The translations under genes were made by a program, and so were the position numbers. This document shows positions 53,828-64,000 of a stretch of 64,000 nucleotides of DNA, piece by piece. The notes under the pieces are model-generated. The model did no database searches. It saw only the letters and a list, made by a program, of their open reading frames with translations, and was not told the origin of the DNA. Each line of letters starts with the position of its first letter. Positions within the stretch are counted from its first letter, which is position 1. The stretch is from assembly GCA_017893485.1 (NCBI GenBank), contig CM030366.1:199759173-199823172 (forward strand), written 5' to 3'. Source of the stretch: Hemerocallis citrina (taxonomy: Eukaryota > Streptophyta > Magnoliopsida > Asparagales > Asphodelaceae).

Positions 53828-56800
53828 GCATTATAGGAACAAGTGGTGAGAGTCCTCGTGAAACGAGTTGCAAGATACACCGAGCTGCCCCAAAGCCAAA
53901 TGCCTCTTGTTGAGGTTATTAATAGTGAGGAGCTTGTCTTGTATAGTGAGCCACATAAGAATCTTTGCTTTGAGGGGGGCATAAGAGCTCCAAATACATT
54001 TAGCAGAAGGGCAAGAAACTCCTCAGTGATTGAGGAAAGAGTAAAAGGATTTGATAGTAAAAGACCCCGATGTCGTCCATCTCCAGGAGACATCTTCAAT
54101 GGGGTTCCAACAATAAGCTTACAATTCAGAAAGGAGGAGGAGGTAGTGTGGGAAAGCGATTGGGGGTAAAGACCTCCTGAATGGAATGATCCATTAATTT
54201 GACCGTTGACCCCAACAGCATAGTCTACAACCAGCGTGTTAGGATCTGAAGCTAGACAAAATAAGTCAGGATAGCTCGATGCGATCTTTGAGTTACCAAT
54301 CCATAAATCAGTCCAGAATCGGGTTTTCGATCCGTCAGCACAAAATTTAAACAGGCCAATGCTGAACGGTTCCACCGCTTTCCACACTCCTTTTCAGAAG
54401 GGGGAGGCAAATTGGTAAGGGATGGATGAAGATCCCAAATCTTATGCCGTGAGTGGTTTTTGTGAATGATCAAACGAGCCCAGGACGAGGAATCGTCCTT
54501 AAGAATATGCCAGATCCATTTACCTAAGAGGGCCAAATTTTGGTTCCTGAGGTTAAGAACACCAAGGCCGCCATCGACCTTGGATTTACACACCGTGGAC
54601 CAGTTACACAGGTGTTTACCGACCTAATATTCAGTAGATTCTGACCAGACGAAATTTCTTCTGATTTTATATATTTTCTTAATAATCCAAGAAAGTAAGT
54701 AGGAGAACGACATCATATAAAGGGGAAGCGCCTAGAGGACAGAGTTAAGAAGGATAAGTCTGCCTCCGCGGGAGAGAAATCAACCAGACCAAGAAGAAAG
54801 TTTGGTTTCAAACCTATCAATCAACGGCATCCAATCGATGCATGGAGCTTCCCCCAGCGCAAGGGAATACCCAGATAGTGTATAGGGAAGGAAGAGGCGT
54901 TACAATTGAAAAATTGAGCAATCTTAGCCTGGTGATTGGAGAAGCCACCTAACCAAAGAACAGAAGTCTTATTAAAATTAATCGAGAGCCCCGAAGCACC
55001 TTCGAAAAGATAAAGCAAGAGCTTGAGTTTCCGCAGAGCTAGCCCATTAGTCGTTGAAAAAAGAACAGTGTCGTCAGCATATTGTAGGTTAAGAACACTT
55101 CGAAAGCCTTGGAATCCACCTAATCTCTCAATTAGATTGGCATTCCAAGCTTTCAAAAGGATCCTACTAAAAACATCCGCCACGAGAGCGAAGAGGAGGG
55201 GGAAATCGGGTCTCCTTGTCGCAGCCCCTGCTTACACTTAAACTTTTGCCGCTCAGAACCATTGATAAGAATGGAAGAGGTCCCAGAAAATAGACTGGAT
55301 TTGATCCAGGCTATCCATCTGGGTCCGAAACCACGATAGAGCAAGATATCAAAGAGGAAACTCCAGTTGACTTTGTCCTAAGCTTTTTCAAAATCCAGCT
55401 TTAGTAGGATGCCCTCTCTATCAGAATGGTGGCAATCAGAAATAATTTCTTGAGCCGTCGCCACACTATCGAGAATAATCTTTGATAAAGCCCGATTGGG
55501 CCAGATCAATAAGAGAGGGAATAACCAGGCTCAGCCGGGCAGAGAGAACTTTCATTATAATCTTAAAGATGGAATTGAGGAGGCTAATGGGGCGGAAGGC
55601 CGCCACAGTGTTCGCACCTAACACTTTTGGGATAAGAACAATATGCGCATAGTTAATACGATCGAAGGAGAAAACTCCTTGATGGAGTTCGTTGAACATG
55701 TTAAACAAGTCATCTTTGAGATTGTCCCAGAATTTTTGGAAGAAGAATGGAGGGAATCCATCAGGGCCGGGTGCGGAAGCACTGTGCATTCGGAACACCA
55801 CGGCCCTTTTTTCATCCATGGTGAAAGGATCATCCAGATTTGACAGACCGGGATTTGACTCACCATAGATATGGGACCAATCAAGGTGGATCGAACGGTT
55901 GCCCGTCGATCCTAAAAGAGCCTTATATAAGGCTAAGAATGCCGCGTGGAAGTCGGTATCGGTGTTCACCTCCATATCATTAACCGTAATCGACGAGATG
56001 CGGTTACATCTTCTACGATGAGAGGCAAAGTTGTGGAAGAACGGTATTGGAGTCCCCATCCTTGAGCCATCGGGCCTTAGCTCGTTGGGCCCACTTAACA
56101 TGTTCGAAATGGAGAAGGGAGGCATAATCTTGCTTGTAAAGGAGCCTGTCGCTTCTAAGGGAGTCCGAAATGGGCCCTGATTCTTCCAGAACATCAATAG
56201 CATTAATAGAAGATAGGAGCGAATTTTGGAGCTCCTGCGCATGTCCAAACCTTTCCTTACGCCAAATCCTACAACCGTGCTTAATAGCATGGAGTTTGAG
56301 TAGGATCCGGCCTAAACCATTGGAGCCAACCACACTTGCTAGGCAAGTGGAAATAAGGTTGATGAAAATTTGGTCTTCTAACCAAAAATTTTCAAAACAA
56401 AATTTCCTTGGCTGGGGGAAGGAAAAGTTGGAGTTCAATAATAACGGTACGTGATCCGAGCAAGGGTTAGGTAAAGCTTGAACAAAAGAATTGTGGAAGA
56501 GGTTAATCCAGTGGTGGGAAACGAGAAATCTATCAAGCTTAGCCAAGGAAGGAAGTAATCGCATGTTGGGCCAAGTAAAGGCTCTACCATTAATCAGAAT
56601 ATCCACCAGGTGGAGATTCTGAATGCAATTGTTGAAACGAAGCGAGCTATTAAGGGCCGAAGGGTTACCCGATCTTTCATGAGCAAACCTAGTGACGTTA
56701 AAGTCACCGCAAAAGATCCAAAGGCCCTAAACGCACCCGATAAATGAATCGAATTCATCCCAGAACATTTGTCGGTGGTCCGAGAAGCTCAGACCGTACA

Positions 56801-57160
56801 CCGACACAACTGTAAGGTCACAGTTGAATTCCAACCATAGGAGGGTCACCACCAGAAAAAACCTGAGGCGGCGAACTGAGACCAGGTGGAAGAGAGTCTC
56901 TTTGAAGCCAAGAGGATACCCCCACGTGTCTCAGTTGCATCCAAAGATATCCATTTGGTTATCATAGTTCCACCAATATATCGGAGGATGGAAGGGGAGG
57001 TAGAACTTAGTTTCGATTCCACTAAAGTGATTAAATCACAGTGAGAGGAAGCGACAAGTTGAAAAACAGCCTGTTGTTTCTGGAGATTGCCAAGCCCCTT
57101 AATGTTCCAAAAAATACTAATCATAGATGAATTTCGACTCTCGGGCACGCTGGATCTCAA
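53828..57160 (-). pseudogene. LINE ORF2: endonuclease, RT and start of C-terminal region, broken
   Basis: On the minus strand: the endonuclease start ISIFWNIKGLGNLQKQQAVF (from 57124), with later endonuclease text RAFTWPNMRLLPSLAKLDRF and SDHVPLLL near 56450-56606. RT begins with PGPDGFPPFFFQKFWD and continues VLIPKV, RPISLLNSIFKIIMKVLSAR, QSGFI, then KQGLRQGDPISP near 55230 and the catalytic LQYADDTVLF near 55080. The after-RT region (DGGLGVLNLRNQNLALLGKW) and the zf-RVT text down to HHLFL follow. Stops and frame changes occur throughout (near 56050, 55470, 55180, 54600 and 54390). It continues at 38162. Confidence 0.9.
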
Positions 57161-57409
57161 GGAGACGGATAGAGTAAACCTCCTGGCGATGGGAAGGATC
57201 TAAACAGAAGCCCATGTCGGCTGCAAGCTGAATGTCGGCTGCAAGCTGAAGCAGTTCCGCATTCGATAACGAGTCAAAATGGACCTGATAAACCAATCCT
57301 AATGCTTTTAGGTCTAGATTTTGGGATCAAAAGGCGGAATTTCTAGATTCCGGACTTGAGCCGCTAATGAAGCTTTAGAAGAAGCCGAGAGATGGGCATT
57401 ATTTTTGGC

Positions 57410-57890
57410 TTAGATCCGCGCGCTAGACCTAATGACAGGTAAGGGATTCCTCTGAGAGGACCGAGGAGGGAAAGCGATAATCTGATCCAGAGACAGACTG
57501 GAAGAAAAGTCACCCCCGGACTGCTGAACCAGAGCCGGGGAGAGAGAAGAGAGGGAATCAGAAGCGGAGATATCTATAGGAATAATCGGAACCTGAGGCA
57601 GAATGGGAGTCACCTGTACAGGGTTAGAGTTGGGCATAGTAGAAGCTCCAGAGAGGTTGAGAGAGACAGCAAAACATATCGGGGGAGAGAGAGTAGAACG
57701 GCAAGCATACTCAGCCGAAGTCAGAGGACAAAGCTGGGAGGTGAAAATGGACTTTGAGAAGGCCTTCGGCGCAGAAACATGACTTAAAATAAAATTGGCG
57801 AAGGCAGAATAAGTCAGATTTTGTAATAACAGGCACGGTTGAATAGTAAAGGAATAAACATTCTGATCCAAATTAGGGCAGACGGGAATA
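57410..57890 (-). pseudogene. LINE ORF1 C-terminal remnant
   Basis: An open stretch reading CPNLDQNVYSFTIQPCLLLQ and further Ser/Pro-rich text, upstream of ORF2. The LINE is cut at 57890 inside this ORF. The apparent Met further right lies in flanking DNA. Assigned by position, since the sequence itself has no diagnostic motif. Confidence 0.45.
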
Positions 57891-57901
57891 AACATTAATT
57901 T
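57891..57901. repeat. LINE target-site duplication, right copy
   Basis: AACATTAATTT, matching 22273-22283. Confidence 0.65.
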
Positions 57902-58460
57902 GATTATATAATTAGTTGATGACCTCAAAGTATAAGTTTTAATTTAAACTTTGATTATAACAGATTGAGTCTATATATAGATATAATAATAGTTTTGAAT
58001 ATTGCAGTCATCGATTGATAGCTGTATTTTCAAGTGTTTCATCATGGGGCAATTAATTATATAAGATGACTAGTATACTGTCAATTTTATCTTGTATATA
58101 TTTAAACTCATATTAGCAGATTTTATAATATATTTGACATTGTCAGATATCAATATATAATTCAGGGAAAATGCCTAGAAACTTGGACATTTAAGGACAT
58201 TTAATTAACTAATTCAGGGAAAACGTATAAACTTTTGAAAGCTTTTCATTACATGATTATACAGTAAAAGAGTACTTGATCATGAAAATTGTTAGCAGTA
58301 AATATTTCTTTTTAAAAAATATATATATAGAATATTAACAGTATAAATAACTTATGCTGTATGCTTAAAATAGTTGATAAAGATTTTGCTGATTAATGTC
58401 TAATGGAGAGAGGGATAATTCCTTCACGGGCCAAATTTGGTGCAAGAACAATGGTAAATC
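57902..58460. other. AT-rich DNA, nothing recognised
   Basis: Flank of the LINE insertion. No ORF or repeat that I can support. Confidence 0.4.
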
Positions 58461-59388
58461 TGGTTGGAAGTCCAGCTCTTTTGAGAATTATACCTAGAAG
58501 CATACGTAAATTATTTTAGAGAGAATTAATACATAGAATTCTACAGAAAGCAAAGAATTGTATCATTTATATATCTTTATAGTAGGATATTTTCTAAATA
58601 TCTACATGCTCTTGAGTTATTTATCTCTAGAATTCTCTATAGCCTAGTGAGGTTGGTAGTTATGTCTATAAATAGACAACAACCCGTCTGATTGAAAAAG
58701 ATAAGATGTAGAAATACCTAAGTGTAAGTGAGAAGAGAAGTGAAGAAAGAGTTAGGCAGAAGTTCAAGGGAGTGAGTCAACTGTGAACCAGGTGTAGATA
58801 CACCATAGTCAAGTGTGAAAGTGTGACCAAGTGAGAAGTGAACAGAGGGTGAAAGAAAGGTTGAGTGTAGTAGTGTGAACTATTGTCGTAGGTATTGAAA
58901 CACCAAGAAAAGAGAGCATGTGAGTGTGTGAAAGTTTTGTTTGAATCTCTTTGTAATATTGAAGTGTAAAGATTTTAGTGAAGTCATCTTGTTATAGTTT
59001 GTTGTATGTACATCTTTGTGTAATTACATTCTGTATTCCAACAAATTGGTATCAGGGCTAGAAGATCGTAGCAAGAATTTATCAGAGCTCTGCTCGATCA
59101 AGGATATCTAGAGACTCTACAGTTAACTATTTTAGAATTCTCTGTAGGTCACTAACTAATTATGCTTATAAATAGACAACAACCCGTATGATTGAAAAAA
59201 CTAAGGTACAGAAACACCTAAGTATAAGTGAGAAGAGAAGTGAAGTAGAAGTTGGACAGAATTCCAAAGAAGTGAATAAGTCAAGTGTGACTCAGGTATA
59301 GAAATACCATAATCAAGTGTGAACGAATGACCAAGTGAGAAATGAACAGAGTGAAAGAAAGTTATAGTGTAGTATGATGTGGTATAGA
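58461..59388 (+). mobile_element. copia LTR pair with almost no interior
   Basis: An LTR that ends ATTCCAACA at 59043 is followed by TGGTATCAGGGC (59048-59059), the initiator-Met primer binding site of copia elements. The left border near 58461 (TGGTTGGAAG) is uncertain. About 60 bp later a second, diverged partial copy begins (about 59115-59388; shared block ATAAATAGACAACAACCCGT). The internal region is therefore almost fully deleted. The second LTR is cut at 59388 by the next gypsy element. Confidence 0.65.
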
Positions 59389-59871
59389 TGATGTGGCGCA
59401 ATCTGCAGGGCCCTCAGATCTCCTCAGATTCCGCTCTTTCGTGATCATCAGGTTAAACAAACTCAACGGGCTTCAACCAGCTCAGGCCCAAGGACAAACG
59501 GATCCAACCCGACCCGTTAGGACCTCAAACCCGTTTTCCCTTGCCAATAAATACCAGATCCCCTCCTTACTTTAAGAGGTAATAAATTTCTCCCCACCTG
59601 AACTCTAACTACTACTGCTTTCCCAGTGACTGACTAGACCGTCGGAGGGTCTGCCGTCGAGAACTCTCCCGATGTTTCTAGGCAGTGTCAGGTATTAAGA
59701 TCCGAGCTGAGCCCCCAAGATCTGAGCCGAGCACCCAGCCTCTACCTCTCTTTTACTATTCCCGAGTCGGTCCGACAGCCTAGGATCAGATCAACACCAC
59801 TACTACATCTTCCACTACAAATTACAAGAACTCACACCTATTGCCCCCACATCCAAAAACAAACAGCATCA
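59389..59871 (+). repeat. 5' LTR of the decayed Tat-related element
   Basis: 483 bp with CCAATAAATACC (TATA-like) near 59545. Its partner is outside the window. Confidence 0.75.
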
Positions 59872-59904
59872 GGTTGGCACCGTCTGTGGAACCAGATACT
59901 GACA

Positions 59905-62900
59905 ATGGTCCGATCCCAGCCAAGGACGTTGTTCGGATCCTCCTCCCCTTCATAGCCATGCGGATGCCCAGGGCTCTAACCAACCGCGAGCTAATGGCAT
60001 AGCCAGATCCGGATCAAGTGCTTCACACTCAGTCAACACTAATTTGTCGCAGGTCATCCAGAATCGGCAGGCCAGCCGAATAAGGAGAGGGGCCGCTTCC
60101 AACTCGGTCCCAAACCATGGCAAACTACCGACCCTAGAACGAGAACCAGGGCACAGCCGCTCACCGCGAGGACCTCCCCCCTCGCGTGGCCCTGTGGAGC
60201 CAGCCCCCGTCACGAGGGCCGAGTTCCAAAATTTTAGGAACGAGGTCTTTCAGGCAATCCGGTGGTCCCAAGACCGAGGAGCGCAACAATTCCTATCCTC
60301 AGTCAGAAGCCCGGGGCAGCAAATCCCATGGATCGACCCGCCCATTAGAACAAGAAGACGCGGTCTTTCAATGCCTTCGGGAGATGGAGAACCGCCTCGC
60401 CCATCTCGACGAAGGCGGGCCAATGCCAGGCCAAACCGACCCCCATTCTCCACCCAAATCTTGGAAGCTGAGATCCCCAGAAATTTCAGGCCTCCCCAAT
60501 TTGAAACATACAACGGCGAGGGTGATCCCGCTGATCACATGGAAGGATTCAAAGCCTCATGATGATTCACAGTGCATCGGATCCCCTCATATGTCACGCT
60601 TTTTCTACTACCCTGCATGGTCCAGCTCAGGAATGATTCTCGAAACTCACCCCTAGCTCAGTCTTCTCTTTCGACCAAGCTTCTAGCCCACTTCATGACC
60701 AACCGAAAAGTCGAGAAGACGAGCTTGTCACTTCTGGACCTTAAGCAGAAGGAAGGGGAACCAGCGGATTCGTTCGGATTCGTTCGAAGGTTCACCACCA
60801 AGGTGAGTTCAGTCACCTCCCTCGATGCGAGCGTCGCTTCTGCAGCCTTTCGGCACAATGTTCGCCATGGACAACTGAAGGCCTCCTTAGCTAAGAAACC
60901 ACCTCGACTTCCCCAACCTCCTCAACAGGATCGAGAAGTACATTCGGGCAGAATAGGCTCTAGACCTCGAGGGCACCAAAGAAGCCATGACCAAAGGAAA
61001 GTGCAAGGCGGACGAAGCCGAGCCTGCCAAAAAAGCCACGAAAGATGCAGCTGGTCTGAAGAGGCCTCCTTTGATCCCCCGTTTTGAAAAATATACACCG
61101 CTGACCCAGAACGTGTCAGCCATCCTCTTGGAGAACGAGGACAAAGGGATCGTTTGACTCCCTCCCCGATTGAGTAACAATAAGAAGCGGGACCAGAGAT
61201 TCTACTACCGTTCTCACCGGGACAATGGACACGAGACGGAAAACTGCTGTGCCCTTAAGGACGAGATCGAGGCTCTTATCAAGCGAGGGTACCTAAGGGA
61301 ATTCACCTGAGCCAACCCAAGAGACCGAAGGGATTTGAGAAATCCGAGGCCTTCGCCTCCTCCTCGAACGGTCAACTGGCGACCCGAGCAGGACCCCAAG
61401 CCCGAGGAGACTGGGGGGCAGGTCATCCTACACTGCGTCCATGGCGAACCCATGGGAGGGGAATCCAACACTACCCATGAGGCCTTCCCACGAGAAGTAA
61501 ATTTGTCCGTGACCATCCCTCACCCCAGGTTCAACAGAGGACAGTCTCCTTCTTCGGAGAAGACCTGAAGGGCTTCCGGCTCCCACACTGCGATGCCCTC
61601 GTCATTAGCCTCGTCATGGCAAACTTCGAGGTTCGTCAAATTATCGTGGACAACGAAAGCTCGGTCAACATCCTCTTCTTGGAAGCATTTGAGAACCTCA
61701 AGCTCCCCCTCCCCCCCCCGATAAGCTAAAACCGGCCGGATACACCCTTCACGGGTTATCGGGCATCCCCATCCAAATTGAGGGGATCGTGACACTGGAT
61801 GTAACCGCCAGGACGACCCCTATCACACGGACTGAATCAATGGACTTCATGGTGGTCAACGTCAAGACCGCATACAACGCCATTCTCGGCCAACCCGACC
61901 TCTGCTTATTTCAGGTGGTCCCCTCGGCCTATCACCTGAAACTGAAGTTCCCCACCGACCTCGGGTTCGATGTTGTTCGAGGAAATCAGGAGTCTGCACG
62001 TTCGTGCTACATGATCTCAGTAGGGGCGGGGTGTTCCCCCTTGATGCAGTCGAGCTTCCACCTGAAAGAAACCAGTCCGAGTCGAAACCCACAGACAAAT
62101 TGGATGAGGTCTCATTCGAGGCAGAAGACAAGTCTTAGTGGTTCCGTGTGAGCCGCTCCCTGCCCCCGATCTGAAACCGACCCTCATTGATTGTATTCGT
62201 CGCAATATCGACCCTTTCGCTTGGAAACCGTCTGACATGCCTGGAATTTTTGAGGACCTAATCACGCATAAGTTGAGCGTCCATCTGGGTCCCAAGCCGA
62301 TCCATCAGAAGTGATGCAAGTTCGCCCCAGAGAGGCAACAAGCAGTAAAAGAGGAGGTGGACAAACTGTTGTCTGCCCGGTTCATACAAGAAGTACGTTA
62401 TCCCAAATGGCTAGCTAACGTCGTGAGGTAAAGAAGGCAAGTGGGAACTGGAGGATCTGCATAGACTTCACGAACCTCAACAAGGTGTGCCCCAAAGATC
62501 TTTTCCCTCTCCCAAGCATTAACGCTCTAATTGACACAACGTCGGGTCACGAGCTACTGACCTTCATGATGCCTTTTCAGGCTACAACCAAATCCAGATG
62601 TTCCCTCCGGACATAGCCAAGACATTTTTCGTAACCGACCAAGGTCTTTACTGTTACCGGGTCATGTCATTCGGGCTAAAGAACGTCGGTGCCACCTACC
62701 AGAGACTCGTCAACCGGGTCTTCAAAGAACAGATCGGTCGTAACATGGAGGTATATATTGACGACATGCTCGTCAAGAGTCGATAAGGGTAGGATCATGT
62801 GGCCGACCTCAGGGAAGCCTTTGGCATCCTCAGGTCCCACAACATGAGGCTCAGCCCCACTAAGTGCGCCTTCGGTGTCTCCTGGGAGAAATTTGTCGGG

Positions 62901-64000
62901 TTCGTCGTCAGCCAGCATGGCATAGAGGCGAATCCCGAGAAGATCCAGGCCATAATCAATTGCCCCTCCCAAAACTATTAAGGAGGTTCAACGGCTTACG
63001 GGGAGATTGGCGGCCATCAGCCGCTTTCTCTCCAAGTAAGGAGAGAAGTCACTCCCCTTCTTCAAGGCTCTGCGAGGAGTGAAAGGCTTCGAATGGGGCA
63101 ACCCCCAACAACAGACGTTTGACCCGCTAACGTCCTACCTCGCCACCCCCCCCCCCCCCACTTCTGAGCAAACCCGAACCGGGCGAACCTCTTTTGCCCT
63201 ACTTTCAGCCTCGAAAAATGCGCTCAGTGCCGTGCTTGTCTGAGAAGAAGATGGGGTTCATAAGCCTCTCTACTATGTCAGCAAAGTCTTGCTCTCGGCT
63301 AAGACCGGCTACACAAAAATGGAGAAGGTTGCCTACACCCTGGTCATGGCCACACGGAAACTCCGTCCTTATTTTCAGGCCCACTCAATCCAAGTCCTTA
63401 CGGACCAGCCCCTTAAGGCCGTCCTCCACAAACCAGAAAATTCCGACAGCTTAGTCAAGTGGTCGATCTAGCTGAGCCAGTATGACATCAGCTATCACCC
63501 TAGGACAGCCATTAAAGGACATGCCCTCACTGAATTTATCACGGAGTGCACCATCTCCGAACCTTCCGAAATTCAAGAAGGAGATCCAATTTGGGAAGTC
63601 TATGTCGACGAATCGTCTTGCAAAGTCGGAAGCAGCACGGGCGTCATCCTCAAAGGTCCCAATAACTTCATCCTCCAGTATTCCTTATGCCTGAACTTTT
63701 CCACATCTAACAACGAGGCAGAATATGAGGCTATGATCGCGGGGCTCACCCTAGCACATAAGTCTGGGACAAGGCAAATTAGGGCCTTTAGCGACTCTCA
63801 GCTTGTGATTAACCAGATCACCGAGGAGTATGAGGCTCGTGATGCTCGGATGGTCCGATACTTGGCCCTAGTCCAACAACTCCTAACTACCTTCGATTCC
63901 ACCTCGGTGGAATGAATCCCTAGGGAGCAAAATGCCCAGGCTGACTCCTTGCCAAAACTCGCCTCATCATCCTTCGAAGGTCTCGACCATACCATCCTAA
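59905..64000 (+). pseudogene. Decayed gag-pol of the Tat-related element
   Basis: Gag text spread over several frames (VTRAEFQNFRNEVFQ; FRPPQFETYNGEGDPADHME; SLLDLKQKEGE; knuckle-like HRDNGHETENCC near 61215-61250). Protease region near 61640-62000 (ARTTPITRTESMDFMVVNV). RT near 62300-62990, including FPPDIAKTFFVTDQGLYCYR and YIDDMLVKSR, where the complete element has YVDD. RNase H near 63200-63470 (KLRPYFQAHSIQVLTDQPLK). Second RNase H from about 63600 (FSDSQLVINQITEEYEARDA). TAA, TAG and TGA stops and C-run length changes (for example 61711-61721 and 63150-63161) break the frames. Confidence 0.9.

Larger units (their letters stand above)
22284..57890 (-). mobile_element. L1-type LINE, 5'-truncated, host of nested insertions
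   Basis: Four segments form one minus-strand LINE: 22284-22508 (T-tail on the plus strand plus 3' UTR), 28427-29281 (3' UTR side), 37325-38162 (end of ORF2) and 53828-57890 (ORF1 end and ORF2). The 11-bp direct repeat AACATTAATTT flanks the whole (22273-22283 and 57891-57901), as expected of target-primed insertion. Removing the invaders leaves about 5.8 kb. Segment junctions are supported by TSDs: GAAGA at 29277-29281/37320-37324 and GTCGA at 38158-38162/53823-53827. At the latter the ORF2 reading resumes across the gap. ORF2 has many stops, so the element is dead. Confidence 0.8.
59389..64000 (+). mobile_element. Decayed Tat-related gypsy element, cut by window end
   Basis: LTR 59389-59871 (TGATGTGGCGC to GCATCA), PBS 59872-59890 (GGTTGGCACCGTCTGTGGA), then gag, protease, RT, RNase H and the start of the second RNase H in the order of the complete Tat element. 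Many stops and frameshifts. It inserted into the copia LTR to its left. The integrase and 3' LTR lie outside the window. Confidence 0.9.

Noticed and set aside
1..64000. tRNA, rRNA or intact host protein gene
   Set aside because: No cloverleaf with A and B boxes, no rRNA stretch and no complete non-transposon gene were found by reading. A tRNAscan and a protein search would be the decisive checks.

Overview
This window is nuclear DNA of a flowering plant, most likely a eudicot. It is intergenic, transposon-built DNA with no intact host gene. The evidence is spliceosomal introns with GT-AG borders, Ty1/copia and Ty3/gypsy elements with plant hallmarks, plant L1-type LINE, CACTA, PIF/Harbinger-like and Helitron elements, and captured fragments of plant genes (phytoene synthase, B-type cyclin, myosin). 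The species cannot be named from the sequence alone.

Left part (1-22,272). A decayed plus-strand copia element (1-2455) sits in the LTR of an older minus-strand copia remnant (2456-4236). A composite Helitron follows (4690-12506). It carries a phytoene synthase fragment, a cyclin B fragment, a GC-rich minisatellite, a solo LTR and several internal Helitron-type 3' hairpins. Next come two adjacent DNA transposons with related terminal sequences (12803-13499 and 13523-15539, the second with a Myb-like ORF1 remnant). Then a TIR element (15606-21080) is split by a CACTA transposon (16023-20960, TSD TAA) that has captured consecutive exons of a myosin motor domain.

Centre (22,273-57,901). I read this as one old minus-strand LINE insertion with an 11-bp TSD (22273-22283 and 57891-57901), later invaded several times. 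A copia element (22509-28426) lies at the LINE tail and is flanked by a 217-bp direct duplication instead of the usual 5 bp. A gypsy element with gag but no pol (29282-37319, TSD GAAGA) follows. A 1.6-kb solo LTR (38163-53822, TSD GTCGA) is itself split by a 14-kb gypsy element (38795-52840, TSD ATACG). That last element has an intact 1.9-kb-codon gag-pol ORF with two RNase H domains (Tat-lineage architecture) and LTRs that I read as identical. On its opposite strand it carries a three-exon gene and a second coiled-coil ORF. The gag-only element and the complete one share gag, PBS, polypurine tract, 214-bp tandem repeats and a spaced two-motif module. They look like a non-autonomous/autonomous pair caught in one locus, both very recently inserted.

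Right part (57,902-64,000). A copia LTR with PBS and a partial second LTR (58461-59388) are interrupted by a third, badly decayed relative of the Tat elements (59389 to the window end). The window therefore holds three members of one gypsy group of different age and integrity.
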